Below are positions 45,774 to 56,005 of a DNA stretch of 64,000 bases, in pieces (within the stretch, counting starts at the first letter, position 1; every line of letters starts with the position of its first letter). The position numbers and the translations under genes are program-made. The DNA comes from Staphylococcus haemolyticus (lineage in GTDB: Bacteria > Bacillota > Bacilli > Staphylococcales > Staphylococcaceae), in NCBI RefSeq assembly GCF_006094395.1, contig NZ_CP035291.1, positions 2,170,001 through 2,234,000 of the forward strand, read 5' to 3'. Below the pieces are notes generated by a model, which did no database searches, was not told the DNA's origin, and worked only from the letters and a program-made list of their open reading frames with translations.

Positions 45774-46850
45774 TTATTGTCCATGATAAATTTTAAATTT
45801 TAACGGTTTAATACCATGTGATGCCCATTCATTATAAATACGATTTTTATCAATGCGATTATCAATAATGGCGATTCCGCAATCACCACCGCCAGCACCT
45901 GATGTCTTGGCAGCAGCACCATAACGTTCTCCAATATCACATAACATTTTTAAATTTTCGGTTTCAATGTCGACTGTCGCTTCATTATCCATTTGTTGAA
46001 TAATCATACGATTTTGTCGAATCATTTTCTGAACACCTTTAATATTATTTGTTTTAAACGCATAGATAAGATTTTCAACACATGTATGAGATTGATCAAG
46101 GAATCTTCCATAAAAAGAAGGATCTGATTTTAAGCGCTTCACTTCACTGACTAAATGAGGTGATGAAGCAGGCGAACCTGTCCAACCGATTAAGACTTCC
46201 ATATTCTCTGGGGCCTGTAAAGGTTCAATATGAAGACCCGGCCAATTTTTTTCTAATACTTCATTAACTGATGTTTCTTCCATCTGTTGTTTGACCCAAT
46301 CGTGATCGAAAGTACTATAAGCTAGCCAGCCACTGTATACACTTACAGCTATATCACCACATGAGCTTAAACTTTGTAATCGCATATTAGAAATGACTGC
46401 AAGTTTATAAATATATAGGTTAGATAATTGCATATCGTAAAACTCATTTAATGCTTTGACGACTGACACTAAAACTGCCGCACTAGAACCAAGCCCATAT
46501 TTATTACCTGAAGCATCATCTAAATTACTATCGATTTCTAAATGAAAATGCTTCAATTTGACGTTGCAACTTCTCGCATATTGTTCGAAAACTTCAATTG
46601 CAGTTACAACATACTTTAATTGACTAGCAGCATTAGCATCGGAGATATCAATTTTATCTTCATTGCGATTAAACGTTACAGGTTCATAATGTAATGTCTT
46701 GGAATGAATCGTACTTGTTACTGCATTAGAAGCTTCAATTGAAGCTGTAACAAATCGATCGACCGCAATTAAGACAGACTTATATCCTGGCTCAGTCACT
46801 GCATATTCACCTGCTACATAAAGCTTTCCTGGTGCTTTCACCTGAATCAT
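45774..46850 (-). CDS. mvaK2: Phosphomevalonate kinase
   Basis: This 358-aa GHMP kinase converts mevalonate-5-phosphate to the diphosphate. The ATP loop is KYGLGSSAAVLVSVV near residue 115 and the third GHMP motif is KTSGAGGGDCGIA near 325. It is the third gene of the mvaK1-mvaD-mvaK2 operon that supplies isopentenyl diphosphate for undecaprenol, menaquinone and carotenoid synthesis. It starts 12 bases after mvaD, with GGAAG upstream. The length equals S. aureus MvaK2. Confidence 0.96.
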   Translation of the reverse strand: MIQVKAPGKLYVAGEYAVTEPGYKSVLIAVDRFVTASIEASNAVTSTIHSKTLHYEPVTFNRNEDKIDISDANAASQLKYVVTAIEVFEQYARSCNVKLKHFHLEIDSNLDDASGNKYGLGSSAAVLVSVVKALNEFYDMQLSNLYIYKLAVISNMRLQSLSSCGDIAVSVYSGWLAYSTFDHDWVKQQMEETSVNEVLEKNWPGLHIEPLQAPENMEVLIGWTGSPASSPHLVSEVKRLKSDPSFYGRFLDQSHTCVENLIYAFKTNNIKGVQKMIRQNRMIIQQMDNEATVDIETENLKMLCDIGERYGAAAKTSGAGGGDCGIAIIDNRIDKNRIYNEWASHGIKPLKFKIYHGQ

Positions 46851-46862
46851 TATATCTCTTCC

Positions 46863-47846
46863 TTACTTAATTATTTCGACTCCTGATTGGGTAATGTCAC
46901 TTGTGATGATTTGTGATTGATCAAATTCTTGTAAGAATTTATCTACGATAGCTTGTTGATTTTTCTTTTCAATCAATACTTTAACGTTAGGACCCGCGTC
47001 CATTGTAAAGTAGCAAGGTAACCCCGCTTCTCTACATTCATGAACGATGCGCATAGCATCATAACTTTCTGGTACTAAATATGTAAATGGAGGTTGTGCT
47101 CCCAAATTAGTTGCATGCATGCGTAAACCATTAGCTTCAATAACTTCACCCATACGCTTGAAATCTTTTTGAGCAATGGCTTCTTTAGTCTCTTTCAAAT
47201 CTGGTTCAACGTTATCTAACCAATATTGATAAAAACGTGATGTATCACGTGTAAGTGACATGCCTGAACGACTGGATACCTTTTTAGATTTGTTATTAAT
47301 AACAACAAAAACCATAGCCAATTCATTTTCCCAGCCATCCGCTTCAACACGGTGTGCAAAGGAAGTTTCATCGTCATTTCCTTTTTCCCATTCAGCAAAT
47401 CCACCATAAATACTGCGAGATGCTGAACCAGACCCACGACGCGCTAATCGTGAAAGATCTTTATCAGACAAACCTAATTGTAGAGCTTCATTACACGCAC
47501 CGGCTAATGCAGCATATGCACTTGCTGACGAAGCTAAACCTGCAGCTGTTGGAACAAAATTCTCACTTTCAATAAGCGCATGTTCTGAAATCCCAGCTTC
47601 TTTACGAATCATTTCCATATAACGTTGAATCTTAGCGCTTTCCTTAGCATTTACAGCTTCCCCGTTAAGAATTAACTGATCTTCTGTTAATGTTTCATCA
47701 AATGTTACACGCGTTTCAGTGTAAAAACGGTCTAGTGTAACTGACAAACTATTATTCATTGGTATGATTAATGCCTCATCGGCTTTACCCCAATATTTAA
47801 TCAGTGCAATATTCGTATGTGCGCGTGCTTTACCACTCTTTTTCAA
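46863..47846 (-). CDS. mvaD: Diphosphomevalonate decarboxylase
   Basis: This 327-aa GHMP-fold enzyme catalyses the ATP-driven decarboxylation of mevalonate diphosphate to isopentenyl diphosphate. Motifs are NIALIKYWGKADE at the N terminus, PTAAGLASSASAYAAL near 100 and the catalytic Asp in FTMDAGPNVKVL near 283. It sits 4 bases after mvaK1, with AGGAGG overlapping that gene. The length matches the S. aureus enzyme. Confidence 0.96.
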   Translation of the reverse strand: MKKSGKARAHTNIALIKYWGKADEALIIPMNNSLSVTLDRFYTETRVTFDETLTEDQLILNGEAVNAKESAKIQRYMEMIRKEAGISEHALIESENFVPTAAGLASSASAYAALAGACNEALQLGLSDKDLSRLARRGSGSASRSIYGGFAEWEKGNDDETSFAHRVEADGWENELAMVFVVINNKSKKVSSRSGMSLTRDTSRFYQYWLDNVEPDLKETKEAIAQKDFKRMGEVIEANGLRMHATNLGAQPPFTYLVPESYDAMRIVHECREAGLPCYFTMDAGPNVKVLIEKKNQQAIVDKFLQEFDQSQIITSDITQSGVEIIK

Positions 47847-47850
47847 TGGT

Positions 47851-48774
47851 TTATCCTCCTAACTTCTCAATCCATGTATGTTGTGCACCAGCTTTTTCAA
47901 CTGCAGCGACAATATTCTTAGCTGTTTGCAATTCTTTAGCTAAGATAAGCATACTACCACCACGGCCGCCACCTGTTAATTTGCCAGCGACTGAACCATT
48001 CTCTTCTCCTAAGCGAAGAAACATTTCTATTTTGTCGTGACTCACCGTCAATGTTCTTAAGTCATCTTGACATTGATTAAAGATTGTAGCTAATTGATCA
48101 AAACTATGATGCTCAATCGCTTCACTAGCTGAATACACTAAAGAACCAATATGTTTAACAACTTGCATATAATTCTTATCATTATCACACAATTGATGCA
48201 CATCTTCGACTGCTTGTTTAGTAGAACCTTTAACACCTGTATCGATAACTACCATATAACCATCTAAATCTAAGGTCTTTAATATTTCAACTTCGCCCTT
48301 TTGATACCAAACAGGTTGATTCGTAACGATAGTCTTAGTATCTATACCACTTGGTTTACCATGAGCTATACGTTCTGCCCAGTCTGCATTTTCTAATAAT
48401 TCTTTATCAGTTAGTGGTAAACCTAAATAATCATAGCTTGCTCTTATGAAAGCGACAGCAACGGCTGCACTTGATCCTAAACCTCTAGATGGTGGTAAAT
48501 TTGCTTGAATTTTTATTAATAATGGCTCTTCTACCTTTTTATTCTCTACGAAATGGCCAATTAAAGATTTCAAATGTTCTGGCGCATCATAAAGTGGTCC
48601 ATCATAGACATCACTTTGTATCGCTGAGTAATTACCTTTTTCTAAACTTTCGATTAAGACTTTTACTTTTCCTGAAGTAAACGGAATCGCAATTGCAGGT
48701 TCACCAAATGTTACCGCATGCTCCCCGATTAATATTATTTTGCCGTTAGACTCCCCATAGCCACGTTGTACCAT
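47851..48774 (-). CDS. mvaK1: Mevalonate kinase
   Basis: This 307-aa GHMP kinase phosphorylates mevalonate in the first step of the lower mevalonate pathway. It has GKIILIGEHAVTFGEPAIAIP at the N terminus, the ATP loop PPSRGLGSSAAVAVAF near 92 and AGKLTGGGRGGSML near 275. It is the first gene of the three-gene mva operon, with AAGGTGAG before the ATG. The pathway is essential in staphylococci. Confidence 0.96.
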   Translation of the reverse strand: MVQRGYGESNGKIILIGEHAVTFGEPAIAIPFTSGKVKVLIESLEKGNYSAIQSDVYDGPLYDAPEHLKSLIGHFVENKKVEEPLLIKIQANLPPSRGLGSSAAVAVAFIRASYDYLGLPLTDKELLENADWAERIAHGKPSGIDTKTIVTNQPVWYQKGEVEILKTLDLDGYMVVIDTGVKGSTKQAVEDVHQLCDNDKNYMQVVKHIGSLVYSASEAIEHHSFDQLATIFNQCQDDLRTLTVSHDKIEMFLRLGEENGSVAGKLTGGGRGGSMLILAKELQTAKNIVAAVEKAGAQHTWIEKLGG

Positions 48775-49306
48775 GATATCTCACCTTTAATATTCTTTCT
48801 GAAAAATTATTTTCGAGGTCAGTGGATATACTTATCATGCATATATCCTAAATCTTTCAACTCTATAAATGCCTATGTCAATTTGTATTTAAATTACTGA
48901 CCTTTTATCGTAGTGTGTACGCAAATTAACTTTATAATTGCATGTCATAGTCTATCCACATTTTTGTAATCTTCTTCGACTTGAATAAAAGATAGACTCA
49001 GTTAATTTAACTTTAAAACTTAAAAATATTTATACCCTAAAATTAAAATCTCTAACATACTGTCATGTTAGTCTTTTAATTAAGATGGCCTTCGTTCTTG
49101 ATTAATCTCCACCATCAATATATTAAAATGATACACAATCTACATCGTTTTTATATTAATCCACCTAAACTATATTACTATAAAAAGTAATAGGAATATA
49201 GCAATTTATAATAAATTTGATATATAATTCCACCTAAAATTACATTATTCCAAATGAAAAGGGAGTAGAACAGAAATAATATTTTCTCAGAATTTATTTC
49301 GTTGTA

Positions 49307-49424
49307 TCCCCAGCTTGCTTAGCCTGTAGAATTTCTTTAGGAAATTCTCTTTGCTGGGGCCCCGAACCCCAACTTGCTTATCTTGTAGTATTTCTTTAGG
49401 AAATTCTCTTTGTTAGCGCCCCGC
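49307..49424. repeat. Two tandem 59-bp STAR-like units
   Basis: Two copies spaced 59 bases apart share CTTGCTTA, AATTTCTTTAGGAAATTC or TATTTCTTTAGGAAATTC, and TCTTTG[CT]T.G.GCCCCG. Each folds as a nested hairpin; in unit 1 CCCAGC pairs with GCTGGG and AGAATTTC with GAAATTCT. The TCTTTGCTGGGGCCCCG core resembles the STAR intergenic repeats of S. aureus (TNTGTTGNGGCCCN). Confidence 0.65.
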
Positions 49425-49429
49425 TTACG

Positions 49430-49483
49430 AGGCAAGGATGACTAGGTTTGAAAAAACGCTTGACGCAAGCGCATTTTCAAACC
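49430..49483. repeat. Nested hairpin element related to 19195-19338
   Basis: GGTTTGAAAA (49445-49454) and TTTTCAAACC (49474-49483) enclose a second stem, CGCTTG/CAAGCG. The reverse complement of this element and its flanks resembles the repeat upstream of the DMT gene, so the two are probably diverged members of one family. Confidence 0.55.
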
Positions 49484-49583
49484 AGTCAGCTACTGACAAC
49501 ATGATAAAGTAGGCTGAGACATTTTATTTTGTCCCAGCCTATTTAACTGTATCAAATTTTCAATTTTAAAAGTTGTTTCACGC

Positions 49584-50426
49584 TTAATCAGCTTCTATTG
49601 AACGATTCATCTTCTCATTACGATCTATCATCTTGTCGAAGTAACCTTCATAACGTGTCCATTCATCTTCAGTGATTGGATCCATATTCAGATTACCACC
49701 TAAATCTTTAATAGCGTGTAATAATTGGAACATCACATCTTGGACTTTAATCTCTCGCCCAAACAAAGTTTCCAGTGATGCCATACATTCAGGTTGTATA
49801 TCCGGATATTTAAATTTAGTCACTTCGCCTTTAAGTGCATGTTCATAGAAGACACGCATCATTTCCGCGCGTTCTGAACCTGATCCTTCAACACAAAGAT
49901 ATATTTGCACTGCAATACCACCACGTACACGACGTTGTGAAATGCCGGCAAACTTTTTACCATCAATGCTTAAATCAAATTTTCCTGGACAATATGAGTG
50001 CTCAATCTCTCGTGTATCAATCTCTACATCTTCATTTTCAAACATTTTGCAAATCAATAAATACATTACTGTAAATGCTTCATCAATTGTCGTTTCCGTT
50101 TGACCTTTGAAAATAAGTGAGATATTTAATACTCCTTGATCTAACACGACACCAAGACCACCCGAATTCCTCACAATTGCGTTATAACCTATTTCATCAG
50201 TTAAATATCGAATACCATCTTTAAGGAATGGTAAGCGCGAATCATGAATACCGAGAATAACGGTATGTTGGTGAATCCATGTTCTGACCACATTGCATGA
50301 TAAATCTTTACCTACGCTTTCTGAAAACGTATCGTCAAAAGCAAATGATTGCATTGGCGCTAAACCAGACGAATGGTCTACATAGCGCCAATCGATATCA
50401 TTAAAGTATTTACTCGCTAAGTCCAT
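49584..50426 (-). CDS. lipL: Octanoyl-[GcvH]:protein N-octanoyltransferase LipL
   Basis: This 280-aa member of the lipoate ligase/LipB (BPL-LipA-LipB) fold moves octanoyl or lipoyl groups from GcvH to the E2 subunits of 2-oxo acid dehydrogenases. RNSGGLGVVLDQGVLNISLIF near residue 86 and HSYCPGKFDLSIDGKKFAGISQRR near 145 are family signatures, the second with the catalytic Cys and Lys. Its ATG overlaps the pta stop by one base (TAATG). The lipL-pta pairing is also found in Bacillus, which supports LipL over LplA. Confidence 0.88.
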   Translation of the reverse strand: MDLASKYFNDIDWRYVDHSSGLAPMQSFAFDDTFSESVGKDLSCNVVRTWIHQHTVILGIHDSRLPFLKDGIRYLTDEIGYNAIVRNSGGLGVVLDQGVLNISLIFKGQTETTIDEAFTVMYLLICKMFENEDVEIDTREIEHSYCPGKFDLSIDGKKFAGISQRRVRGGIAVQIYLCVEGSGSERAEMMRVFYEHALKGEVTKFKYPDIQPECMASLETLFGREIKVQDVMFQLLHAIKDLGGNLNMDPITEDEWTRYEGYFDKMIDRNEKMNRSIEAD

Positions 50427-51415
50427 TATTGTAATGTTTGAGCAGCTGTAATGATTGATAATTTATAAACGTCTTCAGTTGAGCAACCGCGTGATAAGTC
50501 GTTAACAGGTGAGTTTAAACCTTGTAATACAGGACCAACTGCGTCAAAACCACCTAAACGTTGAGCAATTTTGTATCCAATATTACCTGCTTCTAAACTT
50601 GGGAATACAAAGACATTTGCATTACCTTGAATTTTAGCGCCTGGCGCTTTTTTCTCAGCTACTGAAGGTACAATAGCAGCATCAAATTGGAATTCACCAT
50701 CAATTACAACGTCTGTTAAGCCTTCAGATTCTACTTTTTCTTGAGCTAATTTAACTGCATTTGCTACTTTGTCAACATCGTCAGATTTAGCTGAACCTTT
50801 AGTTGAGAAGCTTAACATAGCAACACGTGGGTCCATGCCGAAACTTTTAGCTGATTTCGCACTTTCAACTGCGATTTCTGCTAAATCAGATGATTCTAAT
50901 GTTGGGTTAATTGCACAATCACCGAATACATATTGTTGATCATCTTTAATCATAAAGAAGATACCAGAAGTTTTAGATACGCCTGGTTTCGTTTTAATGA
51001 TTTGTAATGCAGGACGAACAGTATCTCCAGTTGAATGTGCTGCACCACTTACTAACCCGTCAGCATGACCAGCGTAAACTAACATTGTACCGAAATAGTT
51101 AACGTTATTTAATAATTCATCAGCTTGTTCTTCAGTTGCTTTACCTTTACGGCGTTCAACGAATGATTTAACTAATTCTGGTTTTAATTCGCTTGTAGAT
51201 GGATTAATGACTTCGATGTCTGAAACATCTAATCCTTTATCTTTAGCTAATAAGTTAATTTTGTCATAGTCACCTAAAACTACAGGTGTTACATAGTCAG
51301 TTGCTTGTAATTGTGTAGCAGCTGTTAACACACGCTCATCTTCACCCTCAGGTAATACGATTTTGACATTTTTTCCTGAAAGTTTTTCTTGTAATACATC
51401 TAATAAACTAGACAT
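50426..51415 (-). CDS. pta: Phosphate acetyltransferase
   Basis: This 329-aa enzyme interconverts acetyl-CoA and acetyl-phosphate and feeds the Pta-AckA overflow pathway. Typical segments are KIVLPEGEDERVLTAATQL at the N terminus, GLVSGAAHSTGDTVRPALQIIKTKPGVSKTSG near 118 and GCSTEDVYKLSIITAAQ at the end. AGGAGGGC precedes the ATG. A TATAAT -10 box is visible on the minus strand near 51464. It is translationally coupled to lipL. Confidence 0.96.
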   Translation of the reverse strand: MSSLLDVLQEKLSGKNVKIVLPEGEDERVLTAATQLQATDYVTPVVLGDYDKINLLAKDKGLDVSDIEVINPSTSELKPELVKSFVERRKGKATEEQADELLNNVNYFGTMLVYAGHADGLVSGAAHSTGDTVRPALQIIKTKPGVSKTSGIFFMIKDDQQYVFGDCAINPTLESSDLAEIAVESAKSAKSFGMDPRVAMLSFSTKGSAKSDDVDKVANAVKLAQEKVESEGLTDVVIDGEFQFDAAIVPSVAEKKAPGAKIQGNANVFVFPSLEAGNIGYKIAQRLGGFDAVGPVLQGLNSPVNDLSRGCSTEDVYKLSIITAAQTLQ

Positions 51416-51588
51416 AATGCCCTCCTAAATAATTTCATAATAATATTTTGCACTCTAATTATACTGTATTTATAGTGATATTTCCATTTCACTAATTTGT
51501 AATCATTTAAGTATGTTTACTAATTCTCTTTATGATAAAATTTAGTCTGTATTAAATAATAATAATCAATTTTGAAGGAGCGATACAC

Positions 51589-52338
51589 ATGAGTGAAGCA
51601 GCTGAAACTTTAGATGGTTGGTACAGTCTTCATTTATTTTATGCTGTAGATTGGGCAACATTTAGACTAGTGCCTGAGGATGAACGTGAAGCTATGATCA
51701 ATGAATTCAAAACATTCATTAACGATAAAGCTAGTGCTAGAGAACAACAAGCTGGCGACTACGCGCTATATAATATTACAGGTCAAAAAGCTGACATTCT
51801 ATTATGGTACTTACGTCCAGAAATGAAAGAACTTAATGAAATTGAAAATGAACTCAATAAACTTCGTATTGCTGATTTCCTTATTCAAACATACTCATAC
51901 GTATCAGTGATTGAATTAGGTAATTACTTAGCAGGTAAGTCTGATGAAGATCCATATCAAAATCCACATGTTAGAGCGAGACTATATCCTGAATTACCTA
52001 GAACAGAGTATATTTGTTTCTATCCAATGGATAAACGTCGTAATGAGACTTACAACTGGTATATGTTACCAATGGAAGAACGTAAGAAATTAATGTATAA
52101 CCATGGTATGATTGGTCGACAATATGCAGGTAAGATCAAACAATTCATCACAGGGTCAGTTGGTTTTGATGACTTTGAATGGGGTGTAACTTTATTCTCT
52201 GATGATGTACTACAATTCAAGAAAATTGTATACGAAATGCGTTTTGATGAGACAACTGCTAGATATGGAGAATTTGGTGGTTTCTATATTGGTCACATCT
52301 TAAAAACAGATGATTTCGAACACTTTTTTGCTATCTAA
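51589..52338 (+). CDS. hemQ: Coproheme decarboxylase HemQ (ChdC)
   Basis: This 249-aa chlorite-dismutase-fold protein decarboxylates coproheme III to haem b in the Gram-positive coproporphyrin-dependent pathway. The catalytic Tyr145 and Lys149 (FYPMDKRR) and the proximal haem ligand His172 (MYNHGMIGR) are all at the numbering known for S. aureus HemQ. GGAG precedes the ATG. It is divergent from pta and ends at a good terminator. Confidence 0.95.
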   Translation: MSEAAETLDGWYSLHLFYAVDWATFRLVPEDEREAMINEFKTFINDKASAREQQAGDYALYNITGQKADILLWYLRPEMKELNEIENELNKLRIADFLIQTYSYVSVIELGNYLAGKSDEDPYQNPHVRARLYPELPRTEYICFYPMDKRRNETYNWYMLPMEERKKLMYNHGMIGRQYAGKIKQFITGSVGFDDFEWGVTLFSDDVLQFKKIVYEMRFDETTARYGEFGGFYIGHILKTDDFEHFFAI

Positions 52339-53075
52339 ACTTGCTATTAGATAAATCTATTTTGTGATATTCATAACTTGTTCCCTTCTAAGCTTGATTG
52401 AACATGGCTTTGAAGGGAACTTTTTATTTATAGAAATAAATTGATAATGGTACTCGAATGTATCTCCAACAATGATGACGTGCCAAACTTTATAAATGCC
52501 CACAATATCTTATTTTAATAATAGTTTAATAGACGAATATTTAGGGAATAGCTATTAATCGCCACATTTAAATAGGTTTTAAAACAACGATAACCTGAGG
52601 CACTTACTATGCCTCAGGCTATTATAGTGTAGTATGTGTTTTGGGAGAACTTAATTACTACTCTGAACATTAACAACTATGAAAATATTGTCGCTACCCA
52701 ATATTATTCATAAATTGCTAACTAATTATTATTTAACCAAATTGTAATATTTTGAAACATTATAGAATGAGTTTGTATATATTTTTTATTTTAAATGTAT
52801 TGCAACATTATACTATAATGATTAATGTACACTCTTTTTAATTTTTTAACATTTAATTGTTATATTTTCTTCATTTTGGAGCGCGGATTTTCTAGGTATT
52901 TGTTATACACACTGTGAGACTCTTTTTATAAGAGCGAATCAGAGCTTAGAAACTTTTAATATAAGCGTGCTTACTTCAATTAGCTACTTTAATTTTGTAT
53001 CATTAACCTAAAAGACTTTTATATCTTAGACTCATTGACTATAATTATGAGTACATCTTAACGAATGGTGATGAA
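52339..53075. other. Long non-coding interval between hemQ and ThrE-like genes
   Basis: This 737-base gap holds the hemQ terminator (GTTCCCTTC at 52380-52388, GAAGGGAAC at 52412-52420, then five T) and a second 9-bp hairpin, CCTGAGGCA (52594-52602) with TGCCTCAGG (52610-52618). An AT-rich stretch leads to the exporter genes. No ORF with a ribosome site was found, though a small RNA between the second hairpin and 53075 cannot be excluded. Confidence 0.5.
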
Positions 53076-53843
53076 ATGGATAATACACAAATACACGAAA
53101 ATGCAGATGAAAAATTAATTAAAGACGTTGTCATGATGGCTGGACGCATATTATTGGAGTCCGGTGCTGAAGGTACACGTGTTGAAGATACAATGACACG
53201 TATTGCACGTAAATTAGGCTATTCTGAGAGTAATAGCTTTGTTACCAATACTGTTATTCAATTTACATTACATAATGAATCTTATCCTCGAATTTTTAGA
53301 ATTAATTCACGTGATACGAATCTCATTAAAATTTCTCAAACCAATGAAATCTCACGCTTAATCACAAAAGGTGCAATTACGCTAGAAGAAGCTAAATTAA
53401 AACTTGAGAATATATATGTCGCTAAACGTGATAGTAGTTTACTATTCAAGGGAATTGCTGCTGCCATTATTGCCATTAGTTTCCTATATTTACAGGATGG
53501 CAAACTTGTCGATGTTATCACCGCATTGTTAGCGGGTGGCTTAGGTTATCTTGTAGTTGAAATACTAGATAGACGTTTACATGCGCAATTTATTCCAGAA
53601 TTTTTAGGGTCACTCGTTATAGGAATTATTTCAGTACTTGGTCATTATTTATTACCCACAGGTGATCTTGCAACAATTATTATTGCCTCTGTAATGCCTA
53701 TTGTTCCTGGAGTACTTATAACAAATGCCATTCAAGATCTATTTGGTGGACACATGCTTATGTTTACAACGAAGTCCTTAGAAGCACTCGTCACTGCTTT
53801 TGGTATTGGCGCTGGCGTTGGTTCAGTTTTAATCTTAGTTTAG
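53076..53843 (+). CDS. ThrE-type threonine/serine exporter, large subunit (YjjP-like)
   Basis: This 255-aa protein of the DUF1212/ThrE family has a soluble N-terminal domain with LLESGAEGTRVEDTMTRIARKLG, then five helices from about residue 125 with PIVPGVLITNAIQDLFGGHML near 210. In this family the two halves of ThrE are split over two genes, and the smaller partner follows 12 bases later. It probably exports small hydroxy amino acids or dicarboxylates. GGTGATGA precedes the ATG. Confidence 0.82.
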   Translation: MDNTQIHENADEKLIKDVVMMAGRILLESGAEGTRVEDTMTRIARKLGYSESNSFVTNTVIQFTLHNESYPRIFRINSRDTNLIKISQTNEISRLITKGAITLEEAKLKLENIYVAKRDSSLLFKGIAAAIIAISFLYLQDGKLVDVITALLAGGLGYLVVEILDRRLHAQFIPEFLGSLVIGIISVLGHYLLPTGDLATIIIASVMPIVPGVLITNAIQDLFGGHMLMFTTKSLEALVTAFGIGAGVGSVLILV

Positions 53844-53855
53844 GAGTGGGAATGA

Positions 53856-54308
53856 ATGTTTTGGATATTAAACTTAATTTTTAGTTATACCGCTTCACTT
53901 TTTTTCTGTGTGATCTTCGATGCGCCTAGGAAACTCTATCTCTCTTGTGGATTTGTAGGAGCATGTGGTTGGATGGTTTACATTCTTTTTTATCAAGGTT
54001 TAAACACACATACGATCTACTCAAGCTTCTTCGGAAGTTTAGCGTTAGGTTTAATTAGTCACTATATGGCTCGTACAAAGAGGGAACCAGCAATTATCTT
54101 CATGGTACCTGGAATTATTCCTCTTGTACCTGGTGGTCTAGCGTTCGATGCTACTAAGAATTTAGTACTATTAGACTTCAGTAAAGCGATTAATACAATG
54201 CTTGAAGTAACACTCATTGCTGGCGCCATTGCGCTCGGCTTATTATTTGCAGACCAAATTTCTAAAATTATATTATCTGGTTTTGCAAGAACACGAAAAA
54301 GAATATAA
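53856..54308 (+). CDS. ThrE-type exporter, small subunit (YjjB-like)
   Basis: This 150-aa membrane protein with four to five helices has the segment VPGIIPLVPGGLAFDATKNLV near residue 92, which mirrors the PIVPGVLITNA motif of the partner. It is translated 12 bases after the large subunit, with AGGAGTGGG upstream, so the two form one transporter. IS1272 copy 2 begins 28 bases after its stop codon. Confidence 0.8.
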   Translation: MFWILNLIFSYTASLFFCVIFDAPRKLYLSCGFVGACGWMVYILFYQGLNTHTIYSSFFGSLALGLISHYMARTKREPAIIFMVPGIIPLVPGGLAFDATKNLVLLDFSKAINTMLEVTLIAGAIALGLLFADQISKIILSGFARTRKRI

Positions 54309-54319
54309 CATCATTTATA

Positions 54320-56005
54320 CTATTGTTGATAATAGAAAGAGTCCGGGACATAAAGTTCTTGGATAAGTGAAAAAAAGACAATTTCTATTGAAATAATATA
54401 GAAATTGTCTTTTTTATAAATTTTTTGATTATTTTCAGCTCGTTGAGCTACTACTTTTCTTATATTAAGTGCCATTAATACAAAACCAAGTTCTCTTTTG
54501 ACTTTATTGAGTCCTCGGACAGACATCCGAGTGAAACCCAAAATAGCCTTCATAAATCCAAAAACAGGTTCCACATCAATTTTTCTTTGACTGTAGATAT
54601 TTTTTGTTTCTGGTTCTGAAAGCTTTTTGTTAATTTGGGATTTAAAATATTCCCAGTTATAATTCTTCATTATTTTTTTGTTTGTTTTTGAATTGAAGTT
54701 CATACATTGATTTTTCAGAGGACATTCTGAACAATCATCACATTCATATAATTTGAAGTCTCGCTTATAACCATACTTATCATGACGATAGGCATATCTT
54801 TTAAAACCTAGCCGTTTATTATTCGGACAAATGAATTCGTCATTAATTTCGTCATAGTTCCAATTTTGAGTATTAAAGATGTCACTTTTATATTTTTTAG
54901 TTTTATCTTTTATAAACATTCCATATGTTATGAGTGGCGTTCGATTAAAGTCATCTATAATTGCCTTATAATTTGATTCACTACCATAACCTGCATCAGC
55001 TACAATATATTCAGGTAAATGACCGTAGGTCTCTTGAATTGAATTTAAAAATGGAATCATCGTTCTAGTATCCGTTGGATTTTGATACACATTATAAGAT
55101 AAAACAAATTGGGAATTTGTCGCTATTTGTAAATTATACCCTGGCTTAAGTTGTCCATTTTTCATGTGATCTTCTTTCATTCTCATAAATGTCGCATCAT
55201 GATCTGTCTTAGAATAACTATTTCTATCCTTTAAAATAGATTTTTGAAATTCGTATCGATACTTTCGCTCAAAATAATCATTGATTTGCTTTTTGTATTT
55301 TTTGATTTTAGTTCTTTTGAGACGTATTTGTTTTCTTGTTTTAGTACATTTTTCATTGTTGATATGTTGGTTTAAATCTTCGATTTCTTTATCTAAGTGA
55401 CTACCAATCAAATCTATTTCTTCTTTTGTTAATTCATTATCATGATCTTCTTTAATTTCCGGTATGATTTTATTGGTTACCAATTCATGGTAGAGGGCTT
55501 TAGAATCCTCATTCATCTTTGATTCATGGTTTTGAATACTCTTTTTCCATACAAATGTATATCGATTGGCATTTGCTTCAATTTTTGTACCATCAATAAA
55601 AATAGCTTTATCATCTATAAGATTTTGTTTTACACACTGACTGTAAAATTGAATAAATAAAGATTCTAATAAAGCATCTACTTTTGGATTTACTCTAAAT
55701 CGATTAATTGTTTTATAAGAAGGTTTTTGATTTTGTGATAGCCACATCATTCGGATGCTATCATTAAGCATTTTTTCTATTTTACGACCTGAGAATACAG
55801 ATTGTGTGTAGGCATATAGAATCACTTTTAACATCATTTTAGGATGGTACGAAGTTGCACCACGGTGATGTCTGAATTCGTCGAATTCATTGTCAGGAAT
55901 TGTTTCAACAATATCATTTACATGTCGTGAAATATCATTTGTGGGGATAAGAACTGAAGTTTCCATTGGTAGAGTAAGTTGAGTCATGTTATAATTTTTA
56001 TACAT
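54320..56005 (-). CDS. IS1272-type transposase, copy 2
   Basis: This 561-aa transposase is identical to that of copy 1 through VPDS. It differs only at the end, which reads S-F-Y-Y-Q-Q because the frame runs out of the element into the flank before meeting a stop. The DDE positions and the Cys cluster are as in copy 1. GAGGTG precedes the ATG. Being an uninterrupted single frame, it may be active. Confidence 0.92.
   Translation of the reverse strand: MYKNYNMTQLTLPMETSVLIPTNDISRHVNDIVETIPDNEFDEFRHHRGATSYHPKMMLKVILYAYTQSVFSGRKIEKMLNDSIRMMWLSQNQKPSYKTINRFRVNPKVDALLESLFIQFYSQCVKQNLIDDKAIFIDGTKIEANANRYTFVWKKSIQNHESKMNEDSKALYHELVTNKIIPEIKEDHDNELTKEEIDLIGSHLDKEIEDLNQHINNEKCTKTRKQIRLKRTKIKKYKKQINDYFERKYRYEFQKSILKDRNSYSKTDHDATFMRMKEDHMKNGQLKPGYNLQIATNSQFVLSYNVYQNPTDTRTMIPFLNSIQETYGHLPEYIVADAGYGSESNYKAIIDDFNRTPLITYGMFIKDKTKKYKSDIFNTQNWNYDEINDEFICPNNKRLGFKRYAYRHDKYGYKRDFKLYECDDCSECPLKNQCMNFNSKTNKKIMKNYNWEYFKSQINKKLSEPETKNIYSQRKIDVEPVFGFMKAILGFTRMSVRGLNKVKRELGFVLMALNIRKVVAQRAENNQKIYKKDNFYIISIEIVFFSLIQELYVPDSFYYQQ

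Larger units (their letters stand above)
48775..49583. other. Long non-coding interval between mvaK1 and lipL
   Basis: This 809-base gap contains the mva operon promoter region (minus strand, from 48775), an AT-rich stretch and, from about 49260, a cluster of repeats (listed separately) followed by the hairpin AGGCTGAGAC (49511-49520) / GTCCCAGCCT (49531-49540) beyond lipL. I see no ORF with a ribosome site. Confidence 0.5.

Noticed and set aside
47354-47575. 73-aa open frame on the plus strand
   Set aside because: Antisense shadow of mvaD; its His/Leu/Gln-rich composition is that of an antisense frame.
49307-49424. Short CRISPR-like array
   Set aside because: Only two units, no distinct spacers and no cas genes. 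The units are STAR-like intergenic repeats.
38519-54336. Composite transposon bounded by the two IS1272 copies
   Set aside because: The interior is conserved chromosomal core in normal staphylococcal order, with no target duplication, so independent insertions are more likely.
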